A stretch of DNA of 64,000 bases from Mesorhabditis belari (GCA_958450365.1 CAUEEP010000754.1:652001-716000), one strand, 5' to 3'; positions 9,873-20,551 are shown, counted from the stretch's first letter. Notes: generated from the letters alone by a model not told the origin. Numbers and translations: made by a program.

Positions 9873-10025
9873 TAGCTTTCAGACAATCTAGTTTTGCGAC
9901 AATCGGTTTTCAGACAATCTAGCTTCAGACAATCCAGCTTTCAGACAATCTAGTTTTGCGACAATCGATTTTCAGGCGTTCCAGTTTTCAGACAATCTAG
10001 CTTTCAGACAATTCTAGGCAATCAA
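9873..10025. repeat. Short array GACAATCTAGCTTTCA, right part
   Basis: Continues the array interrupted by the MITE. Units mix GACAATCTAGTTTTGC and GACAATCTAGCTTTCA. Confidence 0.75.
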
Positions 10026-10192
10026 CGAGTCCAATACAATCATCCATTTCTCTTTTCTCTCCAAAACACACTTTTCTGGCTCCCTCAATCATCATTTAGG
10101 AATTCAATGTTGTGAGAAGAGCTCATTGCCCTAGAAACAATGCGTTTCCATATGCTTAGCCATCAAATTACACAAAAAGTAAGCCTTGTGCA

Positions 10193-10500
10193 TGCTTAAA
10201 GTAGAAACACACCTTTTCCAGCAAACCAAAGCCTCTTTTTTCATATAATCTCTAGTAAAATCCCTTCCAAACCATTTCCGCATCTCATTTCTGATTTCAC
10301 TCTCGATTTCCATCTTCCCATCCCAAAATAAACGAACTTTTCCCTTCCAAACCAAAGCTTAAAGTAGAAACACACCTTTTCCAGCAAACGAAAGCCTTTC
10401 TTTCATATAAATCTCTAGTAAAATCCCTTCCAAACCATTTCCTCATCTCATTTCTGATTTCACGATCAATTTCCATCCCAAAATAAACGAACTTTTGCAG
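10193..10500. repeat. Direct duplication of ~165 bp
   Basis: The segments from 10193 and 10358 both read CTTAAAGTAGAAACACACCT, then CTTTTCCAGCAAAC, ATATAA-TCTCTAGTAAAATCC, CTTCCAAACCATTTCC and CCCAAAATAAACGAAC. Each copy begins with a version of the dispersed ~50 bp motif. No coding function is assigned; the frames across it are low in coding signal. Confidence 0.8.
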
Positions 10501-10796
10501 AAAACTAATCCCTGAGCTAATTGGTTCACTTTCCCAAAAAGAAATCCACACAAAAAATCCAAAATTCCGGACGGGTTTCTTTTTTTCGCTTTTCTTTTCG
10601 AATAATATTGAGTTCTCTCTTGAATATCAAAGAAATCCCCAATGTTTCCATGGAGAATCTTTTGTGAGAACAAGTGTAGCGGGGGGGAAATGGGGAAAAA
10701 AGTACAAGACGAATAAATCCGTCTACCAGTCACTCAATGACGCGTTTGTTTGTCGAAATTCTTCGCTAAACTCTTTGAAATTCTATAGTTTAACTC

Positions 10797-11063
10797 TTTT
10801 CTTAAAGTTTTTAAGCTTTCTAAAGCTTCCTAAAGCTTTCTAAAGCTTTCTAAAGCTTTCTAAAGCTTCCTAAAGCTTCCTAAAGCTTTCTAAAGCGTTC
10901 TAAAGCTTGCTAAAGCTTTCTAAAGGTTTCTAAAGGTTTCTAAAGGTTTCTAAAGCTTTCTAAAGCTTTCTAAAGCTTTCTAAAGCTTGCTAAAGCTTTC
11001 TAAAGGTTTCTAAAGGTTTCTTAAAGGTTTCTAAAGCTTTCTAAAGCTTTCTAAAGCTTTCTA
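10797..11063. repeat. Minisatellite TAAAGCTTTC (10 bp)
   Basis: About 26 units, mostly TAAAGCTTTC with TAAAGCTTCC, TAAAGGTTTC and TAAAGCTTGC variants. The core AAAGCTTT is itself palindromic. Confidence 0.92.
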
Positions 11064-11170
11064 ATCACTTTTTGAGAACCAAGTTTTACCACAAAATCCT
11101 ATTTTGAACTTGTTTTCTGGACAAGAATAGGAAATTTTATCTCAAATCTCTATTTATTTGTTCTTTAAGG

Positions 11171-11220
11171 TGTACTTTGTGCTTAAACCTTGTAAACACA
11201 CCTTCTCTAGCATGCTAAAT
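11171..11220 (+). repeat. Dispersed ~50 bp motif, copy
   Basis: TGTACTTTGTGCTTAAAC, then TTGTAAACACACC, then TTCTCTAGCATGCTAAAT. One of the best matches to the consensus. Confidence 0.75.
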
Positions 11221-11282
11221 CCTAGAAATAGAATAGAAATGGAAAGAAACCCTACATAACTTATCTATTATATAAAAGGGAA

Positions 11283-11470
11283 GTGTCTGTCTGTCTGTCT
11301 GTTTTTCTGTCTGTTTGTCTATCTGTTTGTCTGTCCGTCTGTTTGTCTGTCTGCTTGTCCGTCTGTCTGTTTGTCCGTCTGTTTGTCTGTCCGTCTGTCT
11401 GTTTGTCTGTCTATCTGTCTGTCTGTTTGTCTGTCTATTTGTCTGTCTGTGTGTCTGTCCCTTTTGTCTG
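11283..11470. repeat. Tetranucleotide array (CTGT)n
   Basis: About 45 units of CTGT with TTTG and TCCG interruptions. A complementary-type (CAGA)n array lies at 59320-59432. Confidence 0.95.
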
Positions 11471-11565
11471 TACATTCTTGGCTCCTGATAAGCCAATTTA
11501 TCTGATTTTTAGTTTATTAGGCTTAGAATTCTATCTAGTAGTTCATTTTTTAAAAAACAAAAGTC

Positions 11566-11644
11566 ATGGCACGGCGGGGAGTCGAACCCGGGTTGTGTGG
11601 GCCATAGGTAAGCGCGCTCTCACTGCGCAACGATAACTGCGAGT
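11566..11644 (-). tRNA. tRNA-like module (probable pseudogene), head-to-head pair, left
   Basis: The minus strand has an A box TTGCGCAGTGAG with a perfect D stem GCGC/GCGC, and a B box GGTTCGACTCC inside CCGGG-TTCGACT-CCCCG. The acceptor halves do not match each other, so a functional tRNA is unlikely. It faces away from a partial plus-strand copy at 11673-11720. Confidence 0.6.
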
Positions 11645-11672
11645 CAAAAAAAGACCGGAAAAAGTCGCGCGT

Positions 11673-11720
11673 AGTCGCCGTGGCGCAGTGGGAAGCGCAC
11701 TTGCGACTAAGCGCGACTTT
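11673..11720 (+). tRNA. Partial tRNA-like module, head-to-head pair, right
   Basis: It reads CGCCGTGGCGCAGTGGGAAG with the D arm GCGC-AGTGGGAA-GCGC, then breaks off after GCACTTGCGAC without a B box. The stretch AGTCGCG/CGCGACT around it makes a local hairpin. Confidence 0.5.
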
Positions 11721-11754
11721 TTGCGGCTTTTTTTTGGGTTGACTCATAGTCGCT

Positions 11755-11870
11755 GTGACGCAGTCGTTATCTTCCTTAGCTTCCTCCGCACTTCGTTATC
11801 TTCCTTAGCTTCCTTGCTTCCTTATCTTCCTTAGCTTTCTTCAATGTCTTCTTTGTAACATTACCTTGCT
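11755..11870. repeat. Short array CTTCCTTAGCTTC
   Basis: Degenerate TTCCTTAGCTTCC units, same family as 15345-15490 and 20245-20305. Confidence 0.7.
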
Positions 11871-12436
11871 TTTCTACGGCGCACACGATCCGGGTTCGGC
11901 CCTCAAAATACCGTCAAAACATCAGCCAGTCATCAGCTGGTAATTCATGTTTTCAAAGAACAAGCTTTGGTAGACAGATTAGAAAAGGGAAAGACGGGGA
12001 GCTCTTAATTAGCCATCAGAAATTCAGTTTCACTAGAAAAAGCGAAATTCTTGCAAAATGGGATGCTTTATTGCAGAATATTCTTGTTTTTCTTTTTCTT
12101 TTCTTTTCTTAATCAATCTTATCGATTTCTAGATTTAAACGCTGCTAGAGTCTGATTCAAAAACTTTTTCAATAAACGAGAATGGGGAAAATGTTTGCCG
12201 AGATGTGGCGTTTAGGTGTCTGAGTCATGAATGGCTGAAAAACTAGCCCTCTGGAGCTGTTCCCACATAACACTTCACTCTTCTATATCAGAGTCAACAG
12301 TGATGAACGCCTATTTTTAGATTCATTCAAAGTTCACACCCGGAAAACAAGTTTCGATGAAAACTATTTTATTTAAACACTTTCTGACGATTTCTTTCTG
12401 ATCATTTCTTTCTTTTTTTTGAATTGATTAATTGAT
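11871..12436. other. Intergenic, no gene seen
   Basis: AT-rich single-copy sequence. Nothing in it was recognised on either strand. Confidence 0.5.
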
Positions 12437-13198
12437 TCAGTTGGTTTGAATAAGTTGGGCGATGGGGAATTTGGGGAAATGAACCTGGACAACTTGGGCT
12501 ATTAACCTGGACAACTTGGGCAAATGAACCTGGGGAATTTGGGCAGTTGAACCTAGACAACTTGAGCCATTAACCTGGACAACTTGGGCTATTAACCTGG
12601 GCAACTTGGGCAAATGTGCCTGGGGAATTGGGGCAGTTGAACCTGGGCAATTTGGGCCAATGAACCTGGACAACTTGGGCCATTAGCCTGGACAACTTGG
12701 GTAGTTGAAACTGGGCAATTTGGGCCATTAACCTGGGCAACTTGAGCCATTAACCTGGACAATTTGGGCCATTAAACTGGGCAACTTGAGCAATTGAGCC
12801 TGGGGAATTGGGGCAGTTGAACCTGGGCAATTTAGGCAATTGAACCTGGACAACTTGGGCTATTAACCTGGACAACTTGGGCCATTAACCTGGGCAATTT
12901 GGGCCAATGAACCTGGACAACTTGGGCTATTAACCTGGACAACTTGGGCCATTAACCTGGGCAATTTGGGCCATTAACCTGGGCAATTTGGGCCAATGAA
13001 CCTGGACAACTTGGGCTATTAACCTGGACAACTTGGGCCATTAACCTGGGCAATTTGGGCCAATGAACCTGGACAACTTGGGCCATTAACCTGGACAACT
13101 TGGGCTATTAACCTGGACAACTTGGGCCATTAACCTGGACAACTTGAGCAATTGAGCCTGGGGAATTTGGGCAGTTGAACCTGGACAACTTGGGCAAT
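12437..13198. repeat. Minisatellite, ~22 bp (CCTGGACAACTTGGGCCATTAA)
   Basis: About 34 units with variants CCTGGGCAATTTGGGCCAAT and CCTGGGGAATTGGGGCAGTT. Variants occur in blocks, the sign of stepwise local expansion. It ends in a (GTT)9 tract at 13199-13226. Confidence 0.92.
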
Positions 13199-13226
13199 TG
13201 TTGTTGTTGTTGTTGTTGTTGTTGTT
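13199..13226. repeat. Microsatellite (GTT)9
   Basis: Uninterrupted GTT triplets at the end of the ~22 bp minisatellite. Confidence 0.95.
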
Positions 13227-13894
13227 CACCCGATCTCGTCAAAGTTGAGAATCAGACAGGGTTTCTTCCAGAAGTCTCTGTTGAAGTTCTGGAAGAAAGA
13301 AAGCCAAAAGAAGTGCTCAATCATTAGGCGAATAACACGGAAAGCTGGGTAATTAAAACGGGTTTTTGGTTGGATTTGGTTTGAATTTGGTTTTAACATC
13401 TATTTCCGCTCTTTAGACTCGATTTCTAGATTTGCCTTCCTTAATCTCTACATTGAGAGAGTTTCTGATGATGCGACGGATTAGATTTGGTTGTTTTTCT
13501 AATAAGAAATCTTCTTAATTCCTGTTTTCACCAAAAAGATGATTCCAACGAGATTCCAACGATTTTCCTGACTCTCGCAAACATTTTAAGTAATCGATTT
13601 TGGACATTTCTTTTTGAAAGTAAATTTTTGGGCAAAAGCAAAGGCAAAAGTTTCTCTAAAGAAAAAGTTGTAGACTTTTATTTACTGGTAAAAATTGGAG
13701 TAAAGATTTCTTCTAGTTTCCCAGGACAATTAATCTGTTTGAGGGTTGGTTTTTGATGTAAAAAACGAGAATGGCCAACAACATGAAGCGTTTAACGTTT
13801 CTAAAAAGCTTTTGACGTCAACCGAGACCTAAAACCGGCTATCTTTTTCTTTTTCGTTAAATTTCTCATTTCTATACTTTTTATTTCTTTGCAG
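13227..13894. other. Spacer, no gene seen
   Basis: A frame of 89 codons (13487-13756) has ordinary composition but no domain, signal peptide or homologue that I recognise, and no clear splice context. Confidence 0.4.
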
Positions 13895-14612
13895 ATTTCC
13901 CTGGAACTTCCCTGGAAGTTCCTTGGTTCTTCCCTGGTTCTTCCCCTGGAACTTCCTTGGAAGTTCCTTGGTTCTTCCCCTGGAACTTCCTTGGAAGTAT
14001 CCTGGTTCTTCCCCTGGAACTTCCCTGGAAGTTCCTTGGTTCTTCCCATGGAAGTTCCTTGGAAGTATCCTGGTTCTTCCCATGGAAGTTCCTTGGAAGT
14101 ATCCTGGTTCTCCCCTGGAACTTCCTTGGAAGTATCCTGGTTCTTCCCCTGGAACTTCCTTGGAAGTATCCTGGTTCTTCCCCTGGAACTTCCCTAGAAC
14201 TTCCCTGGAACTTCCCTAGAACTTCCCTGTAACTTCCCTGGTTCTTCCCTGAAACCTCCCTGGTTCTTCCCTGGTTCTTCCCTGGAACTTCCCTAGCTCT
14301 TCTCTGGAACTTCCCTGCTCCTTCCCTGGTTCTTCCCTAGTTCTTCCCTAGTTCTTCCCTAGCTCCTCCCTAGTTCTTCCCTAGTTCTTCCCTAGTTCTT
14401 CCCTAGCTCCTCCCTAGTTCTTCCCTAGTTCTTCCCTAGTTCTTCCCTAGCTCCTCCCTAGTTCTTCCCTAGTTCTTCCCTAGTTCTTCCCTAGTTCTTC
14501 CCTAGCTCCTCCCTAGTTCTTCCCTAGTTCTTCCCTAGTTCTTCCCTGCTCCTTCCCTAGAACTTCCCTGGTTCTTCCCTGCTCCTTCCCTAGTTCTTCC
14601 CTGGAACCCGAA
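13895..14612. repeat. Minisatellite CCCTGGAACTT / CCCTAGTTCTT (11 bp)
   Basis: The left half (13895-14250) mixes TTCCCTGGAAC, TTCCTTGGAAG and TCCTGGTTCTT units; the right half (14250-14612) is dominated by CCCTAGTTCTT and CCCTAGCTCCT. Overlapping open frames on both strands are artefacts. Confidence 0.92.
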
Positions 14613-15344
14613 ACACTTTCGCAAATCAATTTTATGCAGAAAGAAAAAGAAAATGACATTTGGTCTTGAAAGATTGGCATGGAAAAGAGCAGATTTTTCT
14701 CTTTTTAGCAAAAAAAGAATTGTGTAGATGTTTGTTTGCAAAGCGGCATCCAATTTTGGTCAAACCTTTTTTTGCTTAAAAGTCTTTTCCTAGCGCCCAA
14801 TATTGCCCTCAAACGCCTGAAAAAAAGGGATAAATTGGGAAAAGCTGAGAAATCTTTTGGACTTTCAAATTCAAATCTAAAGACATTCAGGCTCTAGTTT
14901 AGCTGCACTTAAAGCTACTTTAGCTGCAGTTAAAGCTAGACTTTTGCAGCTTTTGCAGCTTCATCTAAAGACCTAGCTTTCTTCTATTCAAAGATACAAA
15001 GTTTTCCTTTTAGTTTTCCCTTAAAGAGCTGTTCTAAGGATTTTTGTTTCCGAGAATCAATTCCCATTTGATTCCTGCAAGGAAAAGCAACTCCTTGTCA
15101 AGCAGAAGCGACTCTTTGTCTCTCCTCGAGGTTGTAAATTTGAATCCTCGGTGTTTGAAAAGGGAGTGAGAGGGGTGAAGGGTTGGGAAGGTCATTAGTG
15201 CGGCAAAAGTGATCCTTTCAGTGGGAAGGGTTGGTCTGGCCCTTCAGCATTCCTCTCTCCCCGATCCTGGACCAAACTTGCTTTTACTAGACCTAAATCT
15301 GCAGCCCAGGTTATAGGATTGCTATTTTCATAGCTTTTTTGGCT

Positions 15345-15490
15345 TTCTTAGCTTCCCTAGATTCCTTATCTTCCTTGCTTCCTTAGCTTCCTTATCTTCC
15401 TTATCTTCCATATCTTCCATATCTTCCTCATCTTCCTTATCTTCCATATCTTCCTTATCTTCCTTATCTTCCTTATCTTCCTAGCTTCCT
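15345..15490. repeat. Minisatellite CTTCCTTAT (9 bp)
   Basis: TTATCTTCC and ATATCTTCC units. The same family is found at 11755-11870 and 20245-20305. Confidence 0.85.
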
Positions 15491-15524
15491 TACCTCTCTT
15501 CAATGTCTTTTTTTTAACATCACC

Positions 15525-15572
15525 TGTACTCTGTGCTCTCACAAACACACCCTCTCTAGCACACTCAATTTC
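15525..15572 (+). repeat. Dispersed ~50 bp motif, copy
   Basis: TGTACTCTGTGCTCTC, then ACAAACACACC, then CTCTCTAGCACACTCAATTTC. Confidence 0.7.
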
Positions 15573-15892
15573 TATTGTTGCAAAGTCACTTTTTAATTCG
15601 AGTCTCAACTAGTGAATGCGAACTAGTGACGAACGAGCATTTACTAGAATTCAAAGTACTGCCACAACACTGAAACTTTTCTCGACTTTCAGAATTCTTG
15701 GAAGTCTAATGGAGACGAGCATCTAAAGATCCAAAGAGAGCTTCCAAAAACCAAAAAAGAATTTCAACAAAAAAACATTCTTTGATTGGGTAAAAGAAAA
15801 GCGAAAAAAAAGCGAAAAACGAGTTGCAAATGATGATTTTCTCTTGCATTTCTCCACCTTTTTCCGGTCTTTTCAAAACTTTGCTTACTTTT

Positions 15893-16232
15893 CCTCTCTT
15901 TCTTCTTTCTTTAGCCTTCTTTCTCTTCTTTCTCTTCTTTCTTTGGCCTCTTCTTTCTCTTCCTCCTCTTCTTTCTTTGGTCTCTTCTTTCTTTGGCCTC
16001 TTCTTTCTTTAGCCTCTTCTTTCTCTTCCTCCTCTTCTTTCTTTAGCCTCTTCTTGCTTTCTTTCTCTTCTTTCTTTAGCCTCTTCTTTCTCTTCCTCCT
16101 CTTCTTTCTTTAGCCTCTTCTTTCTCTTCCTCTTCTTCTTTCTTTGGCCTCTTCTTTCTTTAGCCTCTTCTTTCTCTTCTTTCTCTTCTTTCTTTAGCCT
16201 TCTTTCTCTTCCTCCTCTTCTTTCTTTAGCCC
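15893..16232. repeat. Pyrimidine minisatellite (TCTTTAGCCTCTTCTTTCTC)
   Basis: Units of TTCTTTCTTTAGCCTCTTCT, TTGGCCTCTTC and TCTTCCTCC. The coding strand reads only Phe/Leu/Ser. The pyrimidine strand could form triplex. Confidence 0.88.
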
Positions 16233-16344
16233 GCGAGGGGATTTGCCTCGTTTACCCCTTTAACCAGATTTCTTTTGCAATTCTTTTCCTAATTCTCTTC
16301 TCTCTGATAATAAATTGATAGTTAGTTCGTTAATCTGAAAAGAT

Positions 16345-16625
16345 TTTTAAAAAGCTTTATTTTCTACTACTTTTTGTCATTCTAAAGAACAGAAAGCTTT
16401 ATTTTACATCACTTTTGTCATTCTATAGATGAAGAAAGCTTCATTTTTAGCTCTTTTTGTCATTCTATAGATGAAGAAAGCTTCATTTTGGCTCTTTTTG
16501 TCTTTCTATAGATCAGAAAGCTTCATTTTCTACTTTTTATGGTTTGAAGACGATGAAAGCTTCATTTTACATCACTTTTGTCGTTCTATAGATCAGAAAG
16601 CTTCATTTTCTACTTTTTATTTGCT
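16345..16625. repeat. Degenerate ~60 bp tandem repeat
   Basis: Five units built on GAAAGCTTCATTTT, TTTTTGTCATTCTATAGAT and TCTACTTTTT. They are imperfect, 45-65 bp apart. Confidence 0.75.
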
Positions 16626-16934
16626 TGTTTTGAGGTTATTCGCCAGTCAGACATGTCCCCTCTCTCCAATATCCCCCCTCACACGCTTTTTCCTCCAAAA
16701 ATCTTTGTCTTCTTTCTTCTTGCTTCAAATTTTCCCTCAATTTCTCGGATTTCCTCCAGTCTTTACTATTTCTCTTCAAATCTTTTCTCGATTTTCTCTT
16801 TACTTTTCTTTTCTCTTTTTGTTTGTGAAATTTTTCTGGTCAATGGACCTTTTGGGTCGTTTTTTTAGCTAAAACTTAGCTAAAACTTAGTTAAAACTTA
16901 GTTAATTTAAGGATATGTTCTTCTTAAATGGTTT

Positions 16935-17165
16935 TAGTTTAAGTTTACCTTTATTTTGCTTTACTTTGCTTTACTTTGCTTTACTTTACTTTCCTTTAAG
17001 TTTACTTTACTTTGCTTTGCTTTAACTTTACTTTAAGTTTACTTTACTTTGCTTTAAGTTTACTTTACTTATCTTTGCTTTAAGTTTACTTTGCTTTACT
17101 TTACTTTATTTTAAGTTTACTTTGCTTTAGGTTTACTTTAAGCTTACTTTGCTTTGCTTTAAGTT
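16935..17165. repeat. Minisatellite TTTACTTTGC / TTTAAGTTTAC
   Basis: Short TTTACTTTGCTT and AAGTTTACTTT units lead directly into the CTCCTTTACT array. Confidence 0.85.
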
Positions 17166-17395
17166 TGCCTTTACTTTCCTTTACTTTCCTTTACTCTCCT
17201 TTACTCTCCTTTACTCTCCTTTACTCTCCTTTACTTTCCTTTACTCTCCTTTACTCTCCTTTCCTTTCCTTTACTCTCCTTTACTCTCCTTTACTCTCCT
17301 TTACTCTCCTTTACTCTCCTTTACTCTCCTTTACTCTCCTTTACTTTCCTTTCCTTTCCTTTCCTTTCCTTTCCTTTCCTTTCCTTTACTTTAAG
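17166..17395. repeat. Minisatellite CTCCTTTACT (10 bp)
   Basis: About 20 units, ending in CCTTT pentamers. It is followed by TTAAGCCTTTGATAAGTATT (17391-17470), which also follows the related array at 22625-22865. Array and flank were therefore duplicated together. Confidence 0.92.
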
Positions 17396-17604
17396 CCTTT
17401 GATAAGTATTAGTGCTAGTATTTGTACTATTTTACCAATCAAATTACCGACCTTCTTTGCCACATTTCTTTCCAAATTTCTTTCTAAACTTCTTTCCAAA
17501 CTTTTAAAAACTTCTTTTACTTTATCCTTTAAAACTTGTAAACACAGCCTTCTAGCTCATTGAATTTGGTTCCTTTTCTCTCTGAATTTTGTCCCTTATC
17601 TTTC

Positions 17605-17868
17605 AAAACTTTCAAAATCCTCCGTTGTAAACAGATTAGCCCTTTGTTTATAGACTTTTTCAAATTTAAACCGCGGTCAGGGCCCAGAAGTGGCTCATTC
17701 CTTTTGGAAATTCCCTTTGCTTCCAATGCCTCTTTATCAAATTCATTTCCCGTTAGAGCCGCTAGATTATGGAACTTGCTCCCAAACGACATACGAGAAA
17801 TTCAGTCGCTTTTCATATTCAAGAAACGTATCGATGCTTTAGATCTAGTGGCTCTTTGCCGTAAGTAA
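17605..17868 (+). pseudogene. LINE reverse transcriptase C-terminal fragment, single copy
   Basis: From TTTCAAAATCCTCCGTTGTA on, it matches the fragments at 159-464 and 603-908 through the stop at 17868, with one Gln-to-Glu change (LLEIPF against LLQIPF). The 3' UTR and AATAAAGTATTATT tail follow. The tail is split by the mariner at 17962-18877 and resumes as TTATTAT at 18880. Confidence 0.75.
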
Positions 17869-18053
17869 TTGGCTTATTGATTTCAGTATGTATTGTATGA
17901 TTAAGTATCACTGTGCATTTCTCTATGATTTCTTTCACTTTATCGTTTGAATAAAGTATTATTGGGTTGATGCATAATTATCCGGACTTCGTTTATAAAT
18001 GATTTTATTTAACAAAAAATAACATAAATAGTTAGAAAAATATGTTTAATTGA

Positions 18054-18452
18054 TTATTCTGGAGCATATTCACCGCCTACATCAATAACTGATTGCCATT
18101 TGCTTGGAAGACGATCGATTCCACGAGCGAAGAATAAACGATCTTTGGAGGCAATCCACGCTTTAACATCGTCTATCAAGTCATCCAAATCGTTGTAGAT
18201 CTTATTTGTTTGCCAATTTTTGAGCGATCGATTGACGTGGTAGTCCGTTGGGGCTTCAGTAGGAGAATATGGCGGGTGTGGAAGAAGATCCCAGCCCTTA
18301 CTAGCGATGGATTCGACGACATGGCGCTCAACGTGCGGACGTGCGTTATCGTGGTGAAAGACGATGTTGTTCTTTTTGCGCGGTCTTCGTGCCTGAATTG
18401 CAGCATGTAAGCGTTCAAGTTGTGCCAAGTAGACGTCACTATTGATGTTCAA
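18054..18452 (-). pseudogene. Mariner transposase C-terminal catalytic part
   Basis: It begins near INSDVYLAQLERLHAAIQ, the segment before the second catalytic Asp. The second Asp is in FHHDNARPH. The third Asp follows in HPPYSPTEAPTDYH, 35 residues later, matching the DD34D spacing. The usual SPDLAPSD box has become SPTEAPTD. The first catalytic Asp and its surroundings are absent, so no active protein can be made. The end is ordinary for the family (RLPSKWQSVIDVGGEY). Confidence 0.93.
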
Positions 18453-18772
18453 TTGCTTCTTGCCATTTTTGTCTGGAATTCGCCATTGCTCACGTTCATC
18501 AGGCTTGTCAGGCTTTCGTCTTCTTCAACGGCTTCCAGAAGTGCCTTGTCATCGAATTCTGATGGCCGTCCTCTTCCTGGTTCATCATCAACACTTGTGT
18601 TACCGGACTTGAAACGATCGAACCATTCATAAACTGTTGCACGTCCAATTGTTCCTTGACCAAAAAGTTCTTTGAGATCGCGAAACGACTCTGCGGCAGA
18701 CCATCCCTTTTCGAAGTGGTAGAGCATGATATGGCGAAGATGGATATGATTGTCGACACGCATTTTGTTCAC
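18449..18772 (-). pseudogene. Mariner transposase N-terminal part
   Basis: About 107 codons from ATG. LRHIMLYHFEKGWSAAESFR is the first helix-turn-helix of mariner transposases, followed by TIGRATVYEWFDRFKSGNTS and the linker DDEPGRGRPSEFDD, which matches the family's D-E-x-R-x-G-R-P-S motif between the two DNA-binding helices and the second helix-turn-helix. The reading frame then diverges at SNGEFQTKMARSN and stops. This is the deletion/frameshift point. Confidence 0.93.
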
Positions 18773-18889
18773 TAAAGAATAACGAATATTTTAAAAAAAG
18801 AAATAGACAAAAAGCTTTCAAAACAAAAAAGATACAAGCACGCAAAAAGAAGTCCGGATAATTATGCATCAACCCAATATTATTATCTC

Positions 18890-19404
18890 TCTAAATTTTG
18901 TCTCCTTATCTCTCTAAATTTAATCTAAATTTCATTAATTTAAAGAAAAATAATTAAATATCTATTAAATAAAGAAAATATTAAAGAAAAAAGCAATTTT
19001 TTGCAAGATTTTTAGAGTTTAATGATTGAAATTGAAGAAGATTTTTGAGAATTCTTTCAAAATTCTTTAATAACTTTGAAAACTCTTTGATAACTTTGAA
19101 AATTCCCACTTGGAAAGGTGCTTTTAGAAAGATTTTAAGCAAAACGGATTAATAAATCTTTTCTTTAAACGATTCTTTCAAAAAAAATCGATGTCTAGAG
19201 GTCGGAAAAATTTTTTCACTATTTGCTTTCATTCTTATTTGACTCTGGCTTTCTTTTTGGGGGTTTTAAAGAAAAAAAATTCAATGCTTATTGATTAGAA
19301 TCTGTTTTAAAATAAAAAAACTCTTAGTTTTCGATTTAAAAATTTAGATTTAAAGATTTAAATTTTTTTTTTTGTGAATTTGATTATCTTTTTAGTATAA
19401 ATAA
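18890..19404. other. AT-rich spacer, no gene seen
   Basis: Long A and T runs with several TCTTTGATAACTTTGAAAA-like short repeats near 19050-19105. No gene or RNA signal was recognised. Confidence 0.5.
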
Positions 19405-19935
19405 TCAATACGGTTCCAATACGGTTCTTTTTTGGATCTAATACGATTCCAATACGATTCCAATACGGTTCCAATACGATTCCAACACGGTTCCAATACG
19501 GTTCCAATACGGTTCCAATACGGTTCCAATACGGTTCCAATACGGTTCTTTTTCGGTTCCAATACGATTCCAATACGATTCCAATACGGTTCCAATACGA
19601 TTCCAACACAGTTCCAATACGGTTCCAATACGGTTCCAATACGATTCCAACACGGTTCCAATACGGTTCCAATACGATTCTTTTCGGTTCCAATACGATT
19701 CCAATACGATTCCAATACGATTCCAATACGGTTCCAATACGGTTCCAATACGATTCCAACACGATTCCAACACAGTTCCAATACGGTTCCAATACGGTTC
19801 CAATACGGTTCCAATACGATTCCAACACGGTTCCAATACGGTTCCAATACGATTCCAACACAGTTCCAATACGGTTCCAATACGGTTCTTTTTTGGATCT
19901 AATACGATTCCAATACGATTCCAATACGGTTTCCA
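19405..19935. repeat. Minisatellite AATACGGTTCC (11 bp)
   Basis: About 48 units, alternating AATACGGTTCC, AATACGATTCC, AACACGGTTCC and AACACAGTTCC, with TTTTTTGGATCT or TTTTCGGTTCC at intervals. The 11 bp unit is not a multiple of three, so all frames remain open without encoding a protein. Larger blocks such as that starting TTTTTTGGATCTAATACG appear at both ends (19427 and 19889), which suggests block duplication. Confidence 0.93.
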
Positions 19936-20019
19936 ATAATGTGTAAAATAATTGATTTTGTTTTTTTTTGTTTGTTTTGTTTTTTCTATGCTTTTCTTAT
20001 CTTCCTTATCTTCCTTATC

Positions 20020-20250
20020 TTTATCTTGCATCCTGAATCTGCTTCCTCTAAATCCTCTAGAGCTTTTTTCGTAAATCGTGTGACTAAAATTTGGAATACC
20101 CTTCCTGACAAGTTGCGTTTGATCTCTACCGTGTCTGATTTTAAAGGGGGTATTTCGTTGCATTTTAAGTGACTTTTTCATCTTTTATCTAGTACATTTT
20201 TCATGTCGTTTTCGCACTTTATTTCTTTCTGAATAAAGTATTTATATATC
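20020..20250 (+). pseudogene. Second LINE family, 3' end with RT C-terminus
   Basis: The frame ending at 20172 reads ESASSKSSRAFFVNRVTKIW, then NTLPDKLR and VSDFKGGISLHFK. This is the R-x-FF-x-x-R-V-x-x-x-WN-x-LP-x-x-LR C-terminal signature of non-LTR polymerases. A short 3' UTR and the tail TGAATAAAGTATTTATATAT follow (20230-20250). The sequence differs from the 444 bp family at the window start, so a second LINE lineage is present. Upstream it meets a CTTCCTTAT microsatellite; the catalytic part is absent. Confidence 0.72.
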
Positions 20251-20462
20251 TTCCTTAGCCTCCTTATCTTCCTTATCTTCTTTATCTTCCTTATCTTCCT
20301 TAGACCAAGACCAAGACCAGAGTTCCAACCTATCAGAATAACTAAAGGAGGAGGATTTGTCGAAAAATTCAATTCCGAGAATTTGGCATTTCTTGAAAAC
20401 CAGTTTTTGAATCGTTCTGAAAATTTGGATATAAGCTTGATTTTTGATTCTCTACAACTTTT

Positions 20463-20551
20463 CTATTGACACCAAAATGGGTTTCTTTTGAAGAAAGTGC
20501 TCAAAAAGGGACATCTGACAATAGCCCGCAGTTTTCAATTCACCAACCCAA
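20463..20551 (-). mobile_element. Solo mariner-like terminal fragment, second copy
   Basis: Matches 1142-1235, including CACCAACCCAA next to TA. An internal 8-10 base block differs. Confidence 0.5.

Larger units (their letters stand above)
17962..18877 (-). mobile_element. Mariner element, internally deleted (916 bp)
   Basis: The termini are perfect inverted repeats of 29 bp that begin TTGGGTTGATGCATAATTAT, flanked by TA at 17960-17961 and 18878-18879. The transposase lies on the minus strand in two pieces, 18449-18772 and 18054-18452. A full mariner is about 1.3 kb with a transposase near 345 residues. Here about 105 plus 130 residues remain, so the middle, including the first catalytic Asp, is deleted and the frame is broken. 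It landed in the microsatellite tail of a LINE fragment. Confidence 0.95.

Noticed and set aside
19438..20181. 247-codon minus ORF running out of the AATACGGTTCC array
   Set aside because: The body is repeat translation; the N-terminal 80 codons overlap, antisense, the LINE 3' end at 20020-20172.
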